Positions 1 to 9,874 of a stretch of 64,000 nucleotides of DNA are shown piece by piece (the stretch's first letter is position 1; the number at the start of each line of letters is the position of its first letter). The DNA comes from Suillus spraguei. Taxonomy: Eukaryota; Basidiomycota; Agaricomycetes; Boletales; Suillaceae. The notes below the pieces were generated by a model, which was given only the letters and a program-made list of their open reading frames with translations, searched no databases and was not told the origin of the DNA. The DNA lies in assembly GCA_016800925.1 (NCBI GenBank), contig JABCPU010000090.1, positions 1 to 64,000 of the forward strand, read 5' to 3'. The position numbers and the translations under genes are program-made.

Positions 1-415
1 AGCTCTGAGCAACCCCAACGTTCGAATGGTATGCTCCAGCCCACGTCTTCTCCTTCCATACCTGGCAATGAGGAGAACGGAAACCCCCAAGCTCAATTCA
101 TCAACCGTCCATCTTCACGTCCCGCCCTGCTGCTTCAGATTGATCCTCATTTTGAGGGGGCCACCCACTATGCACATTCTCCACTGCTTCCACACAACGC
201 TCTTGTCCCACACAAGGGTCCCATCCTACGTGAGGCTCCTTTACACATGCATGAGCTTCCCAGTCATCCTCGCAAGCCATCTGTGCCATTGCGAGAGCCT
301 CTGCTTCATTGTGCTCCCTCTGTGCACTCTCGTGATCCCTCCATGCACCCTTGTGATCCTCCATGCACCCTCATGATCCCTCTGTTCACCCCGCAATCCC
401 TCTGTGCACCCTTGC
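1..415 (+). pseudogene. C-terminal part of a proline/histidine-rich repeat protein, first fragment
   Basis: The reading frame is open from the window edge, so the true start lies to the left; the first internal ATG is at 31. The product is rich in Pro, Ser and His. From about 305 it enters a 21-bp tandem repeat that encodes a heptapeptide of the type PS(V/M)H(P/S)xD. One unit has 20 bp instead of 21, which throws the frame. At 416 the coding sequence is interrupted by a solo LTR and resumes at 1143. I do not recognise the family. The Pro-rich tail resembles the C-terminal ends of the repeated genes further right, but that link is a guess. Confidence 0.4.
305..415 (+). repeat. 21-bp tandem repeat encoding heptapeptides
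   Basis: About five units of a 21-bp sequence (consensus close to CCCTCTGTGCACCCTTGTGAT) lie before the solo LTR, and about four more follow at 1143-1232. One unit is 20 bp and causes a frame change. The LTR landed inside the array, so the two halves were once continuous. Confidence 0.75.
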
Positions 416-1142
416 TGTTAAGACCGTACTCAAGGGTAGAGAGATCCGAAGGGCTTTGGCCTCAGTTTGTGCACTGTGCCCCTTTCTCGAGTAATGCCTT
501 TATTTCAGGGAGGAGTTATTCGTCCGAAGACCCGGAAGGGGTTGTGTGACGGATCCGGGTGTCCGATATCGGTATTCGTCGAATGTGTAAGGAGGGGACA
601 GAGATTAAGGCTAGTTTCGGAACGAGTTCCTAACTAGAAACTAACGGAAGTAGACTATCCGAAGATAGAGTCGGAGATATAGACTATAGGAATCAATCCT
701 AAGTCTTGAAGGTGACTTAAAGCGGAAAGTGGCTTAAGTCCGGAGGGAACAGAATGAGTAGAATCTAAGATGATATTCGAACTAAGGTTCTACGGAGATC
801 TACAAGTGGTTTATATACTGTAAGTATCTAAGATGGATAATCAGCAAGTCCGGGACCGAGGGCTATGTACGAAGTGTAACGGAAGTCTATTAGTTAATGC
901 ACAGCGGATCAGTAAGCATGAATCAGAAATGAACACAGGAAACAGATCAGTAACACAGGACGGAAATATAAACAGCCGGAGTACCGAAGCAGGAGGAATG
1001 AAAAAGGAGATAGACGCAGATATACACAAGGGAGTTAAGGTGCCAGAAGTGAGTACATTCAGATGGGTGGTCCGGACAGGATCTGTGGACGGATGGATAT
1101 TGGAATCGATCGGATCTGAGATTAGAAGTATGGTATATGACA
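416..1142 (-). mobile_element. Solo LTR, gypsy A family
   Basis: This is the reverse complement of the LTRs that bound the full element at 2061-9874. It runs from TGTTAAGACC to TATATGACA. Flanking pentamers are CTTGC (411-415) and CTCGC (1143-1147), a target-site duplication with one C/T mismatch. No internal retroelement sequence remains, so it is a solo LTR left by LTR-LTR recombination. It sits inside the 21-bp coding repeat. Confidence 0.9.
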
Positions 1143-1501
1143 CTCGCAATCCCTCGTTCACCCTCGTGATCCCTCTGTGCACCCTTGCAATCCCTCTGTT
1201 CACCTCACGATCCCTCTATGCACCCTTGTGGGGGACCCTCCTACCACATGATGTTGCTCATTATCATGATGTGCATGACACACCCTATGATCAGAATGGT
1301 CTCCCTCGCACCCATCCTCATCCTACTGGCGTCGTCAATCCCCACGGCCTTGCATGCACCCGCAATCCTGAAGAAGCTTGGTATGGTCGTGCACCCATGG
1401 GATACAACCATCCAGGTTATCTTTCTCGTTATGACTCACCTGCTGATGGATACAACGACCACTATGATGACCGCAGGTATCCACCAGACTCCTACTATTG
1501 A
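1143..1501 (+). pseudogene. C-terminal part of the same repeat protein, second fragment
   Basis: Coding sequence resumes directly after the solo LTR in the 21-bp repeat, then leaves it near 1232. The final 85 or so residues are rich in Tyr, Asp, His and Pro and end with RRYPPDSYY and a TGA stop. The open frame listed from 833 runs through LTR sequence and is not a native start. Downstream, 1502-1837 is T-rich and holds no gene that I can see; it is probably the 3' UTR. Family unknown. Confidence 0.4.
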
Positions 1502-1837
1502 GATGTGTGCAGTCATGACTGGAGGTACTATGGAGATTCTAGTAGATGGCCAGACCGCTGCTGATACCCTTTTTATGTGCTTGTTTTTTTGACTAACTTT
1601 TCTCTCTCTCGCCCTTAATTTTGGTGTTTGTGCCTCTCGCCTTTTAGTGTAGTGACTATCATTTGTTACCTCATGCTTCACCTCAGATTTGATGTAGTGC
1701 CTCCTCCTGAGTATATTGTGTTGGTGTTTTCGTGTTTGCATCTGATGAATGTTGCATGCTGCCTCCTGAGTTTTTGTCCCCAATCTCTGGGTATGTTAAA
1801 TTGACTGATTAAATCAATTAAGACACAAAAAAAATAT

Positions 1838-1923
1838 GCTATCGAGGAATCGAACTCAAGACTCCACAAGGACCTTGCCAACGATATGCAATGCCAATAC
1901 CACATCACCATAAGACCTCTGGA
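1838..1923 (-). repeat. tRNA-like sequence, possible SINE or class II tRNA relic
   Basis: Read on the minus strand, the segment has a B-box-like GAGTTCGATTCC, a possible D-arm (ATG, a loop with GG, then CAT), a short variable arm (TCC, TTGT, GGA), an acceptor-like pairing of TATGGTG with TAGCATA, and a run of eight T right after it that would stop RNA polymerase III. The anticodon arm does not fold cleanly, so a working tRNA is unlikely. A tRNA-derived SINE head or tRNA pseudogene fits better. Confidence 0.3.
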
Positions 1924-2060
1924 TGTGCAGAGCGCACATATCATATAATGGCACCCTTCAGGCCAACGCTTCTATCGATTATCAGCACACCATCAATCAG
2001 CGCTCAGCTTCAAACGACTTTAATCACTTCTATTGATTATCGATGAGGGCACACCTCATC

Positions 2061-2797
2061 TGTCATATACCATACTTCTAATCTCAGATCCGACATATCC
2101 GATCCAGATCCGATCGATTCCATATCCGTCCGGTCCACAGATCCTGTCCGGACCACCCATCCGAATGTACTCACTTCTCGCACCTTAATCCCTTGTGTAA
2201 TCTGCGTCTATCTCCTTTCGTCATTCCTCCTGTTTCCGGTATTCCGCTGTTTATATTTCCGTCCTGTGTTACTGATCCGTTTCCTGTGTTCATTTCCGAT
2301 TCATGCTTACTGATCCGCTGTGCATTAACTAATAGACTTCCGTTACACTTCGTACATAGCCCTCGGTCCCGGACTTGCTGATTATCCGTCTTAGATACTT
2401 ACAGTATATAAACCACTTGTAGATCTCCGTAGAACCTTAGTTCGAATATCATCTTAGATTCTACTCATTCTGTTCCTCCGGACTTAAGCCACTTTCGCTT
2501 TAAGTCACCTTCCGAGACTTAGGATTGATTCCTATAGTCTATATCTCCGACTCTATCTTCGGATAGTCTACCTCCATTAGTTTCTAGTTAGGAACTCGTT
2601 CCGAAGCTAGCCTTAATCTCTGTCCTCTCTTACGTTCCGAATAACCTTCGGACACCCGGATCCGTCAAGCAACTCCTTCCAGGTCTTCGGACGAATAACT
2701 CCTCCCTGAAATAAGGGGCATTACTCGAGAAAGGGGCACAGTGCACGAACTGAGGCCAAAGCCCTTCGGATCTCTCTACCTTGAGTACGTCTTAACA
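2061..2797 (+). repeat. 5' LTR of gypsy element A
   Basis: Starts TGTCATATACC and ends CTTAACA. A TATA-like box lies in ACAGTATATAAACC near 2400-2416, the likely start of transcription. It matches the 3' LTR at 9149-9874 over its length, apart from an extra 20 bp near 2092 and scattered changes. Confidence 0.92.
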
Positions 2798-2843
2798 GTA
2801 TATTCGAATCAAACCTTTCCGAGTAACTTAAACCATCCATATC

Positions 2844-4121
2844 ATGCCTCCCCGTAAAACTCAAAACACTCCGAGGAGCGGACTTGGTCCGATCCAACGA
2901 ATCCCACACCCATCTCCAAACATTCACCAGTTTCTCTCAACGCCGCCAAGCATGAGCGACATAGGTCAAAGTATTCCCCGTCAAGCCAGACCGGATCCGA
3001 TAACACCAACTCGGAACCCGGATAACCCAGACTCCAATTCGCCCGACCATTCGCTTTGATGATGAGCTGCGCAGTAACCCACCAGATGATGAAGGTGATG
3101 ATCCGGACAATGAGGACCTGGATGACGAAGAAGATAAAATCCACCTGAGCCCTCAGGACCGGGTCCTAGCCCAACTATCCATAGCCATTAATCACCTCAC
3201 TCACAGTAGCCGTCGCACCCCCACCTCGGATGATAGCAAAGTCAAAATCCGTGAGCCAGATACCTTCGATGGGTCCGAACCTCGCAAGCTCCGGGCATTC
3301 TTCGTCCAATGTGAGCTCAACTTCCAAGCAAACCTAGCGCTTTCCGTTCCGGACGCGCTAAAGTCAATTTCGCCCAATCCTACCTTAAGGGTATGGCTCT
3401 CGAGTGGTTTGAACGGATCTCCTTTGGATGGATATAGCAACCGTCCGGACTGGATGGATGACTACTCCGAGTTCATGCTCGAGCTCCAAACCAATTTCGG
3501 ACCACACGATCCCTCCGGAGACGCAGAGATGCAGTTAGAACAACTCCACATGCGTGACGACAATGCATCAACAAGTACGTTGTAGAATTCCAGCGACTTG
3601 CCTCCCAAGTACGCGAATGGGGAGACGGAGCCCTACGACGCCAATTCTACAATGGACTTCCGGCCCGAATCAAAGATGAGATTAGTTGCATGGGTAAGCC
3701 CACTACCCTTTCGGAGTTCAAGACTCTCACCCAGACCACGACGCCCGTTACTGGAGAACGGAGGGGCAAAGTCACCCGAGAGAGTAGAACCACCTCTTCC
3801 AATCCTCCCAGGCGGTCAACATCTGACTGGACGAACTCCAACTCATCCGGATCCGATACGCCCAAATTCAATAAACCCACATCCTCCACAACATCCTCTG
3901 CCCCGAAAGTTTCGGATCTTCCTAGCGTTGTTGGTGCAGACGGAAAGCTAACCACCCAGGAGCGTCAGAGGCGTATTGACAAAAGGCTCTGTATGTTCTG
4001 CGGCGGACCTGGTCACACTGCCCGGGAATGCACCAAATCCACTTCGCGCGCTGCCAAAGGCCGTGCTACCGTGCTCACTCCGGAAACGGAACCAGAAGCC
4101 TCGGATGAGGCAAAAAATTAG
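2844..4121 (+). pseudogene. gag: gag of gypsy element A (frameshifted)
   Basis: The capsid-nucleocapsid polyprotein would coat the element RNA. The likely start is the ATG at 2844, 47 bp after the LTR. The first frame stops at 3059. Recognisable gag continues in other frames, with an acidic stretch at 3080-3140 and a retrotransposon gag-like block at 3230-3560. The last frame (3690-4121) carries the zinc knuckle CMFCGGPGHTAREC near 3990-4031, which has CX2CX4HX4C spacing, followed by basic residues. At least three frame changes are needed to join the parts. An alternative frame at 3598-3951 is a shadow. Confidence 0.8.
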
Positions 4122-4179
4122 TCCGCGACCCTCCTGACTCCGTACGGGATGAGGGTCGCGTTGGCCCAACCCGTGCAAC

Positions 4180-4780
4180 GGAACTACAACTCAACGCTGT
4201 AACTCTTCCTGATCCGAACTCTCTGTGTCCATATGTCTCTCTTCCATCTTTCTCCAATATATCTGACTTTCTGGCCCTCATAGACTGTGGTTCCTCCCAC
4301 TGCTTCATAGACACTGATTTCGTCCGAAAACATAAAATTCCTACCTATCAGATTCCCCGCTTCCACTCCGTTTATTTGATGGTACATGCAATAACAATAT
4401 TGTCGAAGCCATAAACTTATCCGTTCGATTCTCCTCCGGTGTAATCACTTCCGACACGTTCTACGTCACCCCTTTGGATTCCTCATGTTATATCGTTCTC
4501 GGATATAGCTGGCTCACCCGACACAATCCATTGATTGACTGGGTATTGGGCAGCATCGAGTTCCGAACTACTGAACAGGGAATGCCATTAACCCCATCCG
4601 CATCACCGCTGCCTCCGGACACACCGTCCATGGCAGGAAAATCCAATCCAACCCTCCGTTACCTTCGGGTATTCCACCCAAGGAAGATTCCTCCCCTCCA
4701 ATATCTCCGTTGCCTCAGAGCACCCCATCCATGGCAGAGACTCCGCCTCTGACCAAATCCGAACCCTCCGCTGGCACTTC
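4180..4780 (+). pseudogene. Aspartic protease region of gypsy element A
   Basis: Retropepsin-like region that would process Gag-Pol. The active-site motif reads LIDCGSSHCFID near 4278-4313, where Cys-Gly-Ser-Ser replaces the usual Asp-Ser-Gly; related basidiomycete elements also vary here. The downstream piece IVLGYSWLTRHNPLIDW near 4490-4545 matches the usual C-terminal segment of gypsy proteases. The frame changes between the two pieces, so no single protein is made. Confidence 0.7.
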
Positions 4781-4816
4781 AGTCCCTAACATATCGTTGA
4801 TAAACGCAGTGGCCTT

Positions 4817-6396
4817 TTGCCATGCCTGCAAGTTAGAAGGATCTACTCAGTTCAGCATCTACCTCCATCCCTCCGAAGTAAATGTTCGATCCGCATCCGT
4901 ATCATCCGATCCTCCAGACCTCTCCAGAATCCCTTCCGATTACCACGAATTCGCGGATGTCTTCGACAAAGGCAAAGCTGGACAACTTCCCCCTCATCGA
5001 CCCTACATCTCAAGATTGAGTTGGAAGAAGGGGCTAGTCCACCTCTCGGAACCATATACTCTCTTTCTCCAGTAGAGCTTGAGGCCCTCCGGAAGTTCCT
5101 TGATGAAAACATCTCATCCAGACTCCTCCGTTCCTCATCTTCTCCCCACGGAGCCCCCGTCCTATTTGTCAAAAAGAAGGATGGATCCCTCCGCCTTTGT
5201 GTGGATTTCCGCAGCCTTAACCACATCACCAAGAAAGACCGATATCCATTACCCCTCATTGCCGACCTCCTAGACTCCCCGAGCCATGCTAAAGTTTATA
5301 CCAAAATTGATCTCCGATCTGCATATCACCTCGTCCGGATAACAGAAGGAGACGAGTGGAAGACTTCCTTCCGTACGCGCTATGGCTCCTATGAATGGTT
5401 GGTGATGCCGGAAGGCCTCACAAATGCTCCGGCAGCTTTCCAGCGCTTTGTCAATAGCGTGTTTGCCGATATGCTGGACGTATGTGTTGTTGTATATCTG
5501 GATGACATCCTTATCTATTCCCAAGACCTTGCAAGTCATAAGGAACATGTTCGAGAAGTTTTACGATGTCTCCGTAAACACCGACTATATGCCAAACCCG
5601 AGAAATGTGAATTCCATTCATCCTCCATCGAATATCTTGGTTACCTCCTATCTCCGGATGGCTTGACAATGTCGTCCGAGAAAATCCAGTCTATCATAGA
5701 CTGGCCAGAACCTCGGAAAGTCAAGGACATCCAATCCTTCCTCGGATTTGCCAATTTCTATTGTCGTTTCATCTTCAACTACTCGGATATTGTGGTTCCC
5801 CTTACTCGACTCACTTGCAAGGGCGTCACTTGGGACTTTTCCGAGGAATGCCGGAAATCATTTAACGCACTCAAGAAAGCCTTCACGTCCGCTCCGGTGC
5901 TAGCGCATTGGATTCCGAATGTTCCTATAGTTGTGGAAACTGATGCCTGGATTATGCTATCACTGGAATACTATCCATTGTGTGCCCAGACTCGGAACTT
6001 CGTCCGGTGGCATTTTACTCCCGGACACTGTCCAGTGCAGAACTCAACTATGATGTCCATGATAAGGAACTACTAGCCATCTATGCTGCGTTCCGAACCT
6101 GGCGCCATTACCTAGAAGGCTCGTCCGAGCCTATAGATGTTGTCATGGACCACAAGAACCTTGAGTATTTCTCTACCACCAAACTGCTATCCCGTCGTCA
6201 GGCCCACTGGTCCAAGTTCCTCCATCAGTTCAACCTCGTTATCCGTTACCATCCTGGAAGACTCGGAGTCAAGCCAGATTCCCTCACTAGACGATGGGAC
6301 GTCTACCCTAAAGAGGGGGATAAGGACTACGCTCAGATTAACCCTCACAACCTCCGTCCAATATTTGCTTCGGAACAGTTAGCTTCGTCCCTATGA
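4817..6396 (+). pseudogene. pol: Reverse transcriptase and RNase H of gypsy element A
   Basis: The reverse transcriptase runs in one frame at 4817-5970. It has KVYTKIDLRSAYHLVRI (first catalytic Asp), the LVMPEGLTNAPAAFQ block and VVYLDDILIYSQD near 5490, the YLDD catalytic centre. A frame change near 5970 separates it from RNase H (5980-6396), which has the blocks FYSRTLSSAELNYDVHDKEL and VMDHKNLEYF. The stop at 6396 is just before the integrase frame. Domain order is that of Ty3/gypsy (Metaviridae-type) elements. Confidence 0.9.
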
Positions 6397-6438
6397 GCTT
6401 CCATTTTATCAACTCCAGTCCTTAGAGCAGCTGTTCTT

Positions 6439-7640
6439 ATGGACACCGAACACCTCCGGAAAGACATTCTGATAGCGCTCCCTAATGACCCCATTGCACA
6501 AACACATTTTCCGTTTCCTTCAGATCCGAGATGGACAATAGACGATGCTGGATTCCTTTGTTGTGACAACCGCATCTACATTCCGGATACCAATGATCTA
6601 CGACTTTGCATCCTCTGGAATTGCCATGACCACCCCCTATCCAGACATTTTGGACAGAATCGTACTCTTGAGCTCATCCGACGCAATTATACCTGGCCCG
6701 GAGTACGAGCCTTTGTCAAAGAGTATGTCAGATCCTGCACATCCTGCGCCCGAGCCAAAGTTCCGAGACATAAGCCCTACGGACTACTCAAGCAACTTCC
6801 CGTCCCAGAAAAACCATGGAATTCCATCTCTATGGATTTCATTGAACAACTTCCGGACTCATCCGGCTTTACAGCCATCCTCGTCATCATAGATCGCTTA
6901 TCCAAGCAAGCCATATTCGTCCCGACCCACGACACCATTACTTCTCCTGATCTCGCCCCCTATTTCTCCTCCATGTCTTCTCTAAGCATGGAATCCCATC
7001 CCATGTAACCTCGGATCGAGGAACAGAGTTTGTATCCCACTTCTTCCGTTCCTTAGGAAAGGCATTGGACATGGTCCTACACTTCACATCCGGATACCAT
7101 CCCGAAGGGGACGGACAAACAGAATGTGCCAACCAAACGCTGGAACAGTACCTCCGGATCTACTGCAACTATCAGCAGGACAACTGGTCCGAGCTACTGC
7201 CCCTCGCAGAGTTTGCATACAATAACGCTCCGAGTGCCACTACCGGAGGTTCACCTTTCTTCGCCAATAAAGGTTATCATCCGAACATTTCCATCCATCC
7301 AGAATGCGACCTATCCTCCATCCGTGCCCAGGAATATGCCCTAGACCTTAACAAACTTCACCAGTTCCTCCGAGATGAGATGTCCGAAGCTCAGAAACGC
7401 TATCAAGGACCTGCGGATGCTAAAAGACAGCCCGCTCCAGACTTCCAGATTGGAGAACAAGTCTTCATCAAAGCCAAGTACTTCTGCTCCACTCGTCCAT
7501 CGAAGAAACTTTCGGAAAAGAATTTGGGACCATTCAAATTATATCCCGCCCGGGTACTCATTCCTTCACCATCCGACTTCTGGATTCTATGCGTTCCGTA
7601 CATCCTGTTTTCCATGTCTCGCAGTTAGAGCCAGCAGTTC
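6439..7640 (+). pseudogene. pol: Integrase of gypsy element A
   Basis: The first frame (6439-7008) holds the HHCC zinc-binding domain (HCHDHPLSRHFG to CTSCARAK) and the first catalytic Asp in SISMDFIEQLP. The frame breaks near 7000. The second frame (7020-7628) carries the second catalytic Asp in SDRGTEF and the third-residue region in GYHPEGDGQTECANQTLE, then FAYNNAPSATTGGSPFF. It would insert the cDNA into the host genome but is broken here. Confidence 0.88.
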
Positions 7641-7906
7641 CGAACACCATTCCTAATCGCATCCAACCTCCTCCGCCACCAGTCGAAGTCGATGGAGAAC
7701 CAGAGTACGAGATATCCGAAATCCTAGACTCTAAACTGGACCGTCGTAGGCACCACTGCCAACTTCTATACCTCGTCCATTGGTCCGGATATGAAGGAAC
7801 AGACAAAGAAACTTCCTGGTTACTGGCAACAGAACTCGGAAATGCATCGGATCTCGTAGCGGATTTCCACTCAGCATATCCGGACAAGCCTGGTCCCATT
7901 GCTTGA
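7589..7906 (+). pseudogene. Chromodomain at the C-terminal end of pol, gypsy element A
   Basis: The frame begins with the HPVFHVSQLEP linker that follows integrase in chromoviruses. It then has a chromodomain (about 7715-7870) with EYEISEILDSK, the aromatic strand LYLVHWSGYEG and a C-terminal helix ending at DKPGPIA. Chromodomains of this type bind methylated histone H3 and steer insertion into heterochromatin, which would fit this repeat-rich neighbourhood. A frame change separates it from the integrase. Confidence 0.85.
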
Positions 7907-7963
7907 AAAGTACATAACGAAATATAAGTACATTGAGGGCAGTAGTGGAAATCCGGATCTGGA

Positions 7964-8954
7964 CTAAGCACCAGTCTCCATTTCACCTCCGGCACCCCCA
8001 GTCTCCTCCCCAGTCCCATCCGCCATCTCTCCTCCATTCTCATCCGCCACCTCTTCCCAAATCTCCTCACCAGCGCCATCCTTGTTGGATCCGGCAGAAA
8101 CGGAAAGCCTAAATCCGGTCCGGATTTCCTTGATGAGCAGGGCCTGGAATTCCCTCTGTTGCTGGAGGAAGGCCTCCATGGCAGAGCTCATCCGCTCCAT
8201 GGCAATCCAACTCCCTTCCGCCACCGCAATACCATCTTGGAGAAGTCCATTGGTCCGCGCCAACTCAGCAATGATGCCATTAGCAGCGGCCACCCAAGCC
8301 TGATCATCATACTCCACAACATCCTCATCTGTACCTTCGATAGTGACTGGATTAGAGAAGACATCCACGTCCGCCACATCCGGAGTAGGACTCCTCTGAC
8401 GGCGCTTGCCTTTGCCCTTTGGAGACGGAGTACCAGCAGGACGCTGCCTCTTCTGGCCCTTGGGTCCCTTAATGAATCCGGGCCTTCCAGGACAAGTGGC
8501 CTTGTCCTTCTGGCAGACGTCACAGGACTTAATCTATGAAACGTCGAAATCAGCGGATCCGAAGTTTTTCGGACGACTCACCATGGCATTCTTCTCAGCA
8601 TCACCCCACTGGCACATCTGGTCCTTAGTGACGCAATGGGAGCAGTACCCATCCTTTGCTCCAGATGCAGGAGCACCCTTGGCCTTTGTTAATCCATTAA
8701 TATCTGGATCTGGAAGAGTCCACAGCACTCACCCAAGCCTCAATCAGTGCTCTCCGCCTCTTTTCCTCCATTTCCCTCCAGATCTCTGCCAACTCAATCT
8801 GCTTCAACTCCTCCTGCTTTTTCCACTCCTCCACCTCTTTCCGCTTCCATTCCGCCTCGGCTTCCGCTGCAGCCTTAGCAGCAGCCAGTTGCTGTTCCAG
8901 ATCTGCCACAAGGTCAGCAGCAGACTTAGGGGCATCAGTTTTCTTTCCAGACAT
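7964..8954 (-). CDS. Antisense accessory gene of gypsy element A: coiled coil plus Zn2Cys6-like cluster, 3 exons
   Basis: The gene lies between the pol stop and the 3' LTR, on the strand opposite to pol. Three exons (8733-8954, 8582-8683, 7964-8533) join through two GT-AG introns of 49 and 48 nt. They give 298 uninterrupted codons (297 aa), in contrast to the broken pol. Residues 10-74 are an Ala/Glu/Lys-rich coiled coil. Then come CSHCVTKDQMC and CDVCQKDKATC, each CX2CX6C, 13 residues apart, as in fungal binuclear Zn clusters. A basic KGKGKRRQR stretch may be a nuclear signal. The C-terminal 130 residues contain a second helical region and a Gly/Glu-rich tail. The start is the ATG at 8954; ORF callers extend to 8966 through a TTG. 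Function unknown; nuclear nucleic-acid binding is an inference. Confidence 0.72.
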
Positions 8955-9129
8955 GTTTGGAGACAAGTTTTGTCAACAAGGATATGAAGTGGGGGTAGGA
9001 ATCATTTCGGACATCTGATGTCCGTATATCTGTCGGATTACAGACTCAGCACTACAACCATCAAACTTCCCCATCGTCTCGCATTAATCTTGTCTGATCT
9101 GGATCGACGCTTCTTGTGCCTCAGGGGTT

Positions 9130-9148
9130 CGGCCCTAAGGGGGGATAC
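9130..9148 (+). promoter_or_regulatory. Polypurine tract of gypsy element A
   Basis: TAAGGGGGGATAC stands directly before the 3' LTR (TGTCATATACC at 9149). A purine run in this place primes plus-strand DNA synthesis in LTR retroelements. Confidence 0.7.
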
Positions 9149-9874
9149 TGTCATATACCATACTTCTAATCTCAGATCCGATCGATTCCATATCCGTCCG
9201 GTCCACAGATCCTGTCCGGACCACCCATCTGAATGTACTCACTTCTCGCACCTTAACTCCCTTGTGTATATCTGCGTCTATCTCCTTTTGTCATTCCTCC
9301 TGTTTCCGGTATTCCGGCTGTTTATATTTCCGTCCTGTGTTACTGATCCGTTTCCTGTGTTCATTTCCAATTCATGCTTACTGATCCGCTGTGCATTAAC
9401 TAATAGACTTCCGTTACACTTCGTACATAGCCCTCGGTCCCGGACTTGCTGATTATCCGTCTTAGATACTTACAGTATATAAACCACTTGTAGATCTCCG
9501 TAGAACCTTAGTTCAAATATTATCTTAGATTCTACTCATTCTGTTTCCTCCAGACTTAAGCCACTTTCTGCTTTAAGTCACCTTCCGAGACTTAGGATTG
9601 ATTCCTATAGTCTATATCTCCGACTCTATCTTCGGATAGTCTACCTCCATTAGTTTCTAGTTAGGAACTCGTTCCGAAGCTAGCCTTAATCTCTGTCCTC
9701 TTCTTACGTTCCGAATAACCTTCGGACACCCAGATCCGTCAAGCAACTCCTTCCAGGTCTTCGGACGAATAAACTCCTCCCTGAAATAAGGGGCATTACT
9801 CGAGAAAGGGGCACAGTGCACGAACTGAGGCCAAAGCCTTTCGGATCTCTCTACCCTTGAGTACGGTCTTAACA
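9149..9874 (+). repeat. 3' LTR of gypsy element A
   Basis: Matches the 5' LTR at 2061-2797 in the same orientation and carries the same TATA-like ACAGTATATAAACC near 9473. It ends GTCTTAACA, followed directly by the 3' end of a minus-strand gene. Confidence 0.92.

Larger units (their letters stand above)
2061..9874 (+). mobile_element. Gypsy element A: Ty3/gypsy chromovirus with an antisense accessory gene
   Basis: The element is bounded by direct LTRs (2061-2797 and 9149-9874) that start TGTCATATACC and end CTTAACA. Between them, in gypsy order on the plus strand, lie gag with a CCHC knuckle, protease, reverse transcriptase, RNase H, integrase and a C-terminal chromodomain. An antisense spliced gene follows pol. 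The coding frames are broken at several places, so the copy is inactive. The LTRs differ by a roughly 20-bp indel plus scattered substitutions, so it is not very recent. Flanks (TCATC at left, ACTGC at right) show no target-site duplication, which suggests later rearrangement or recombination between elements. Confidence 0.93.

Noticed and set aside
833..1203. Frames starting in the solo LTR at 416-1142
   Set aside because: The same frames occur in every copy of this LTR and have no homology; the start at 833 is LTR sequence.
8406..8987. 193-aa plus-strand frame downstream of gypsy A pol
   Set aside because: It is the shadow of the spliced antisense gene, which has better composition, splice signals and motifs.
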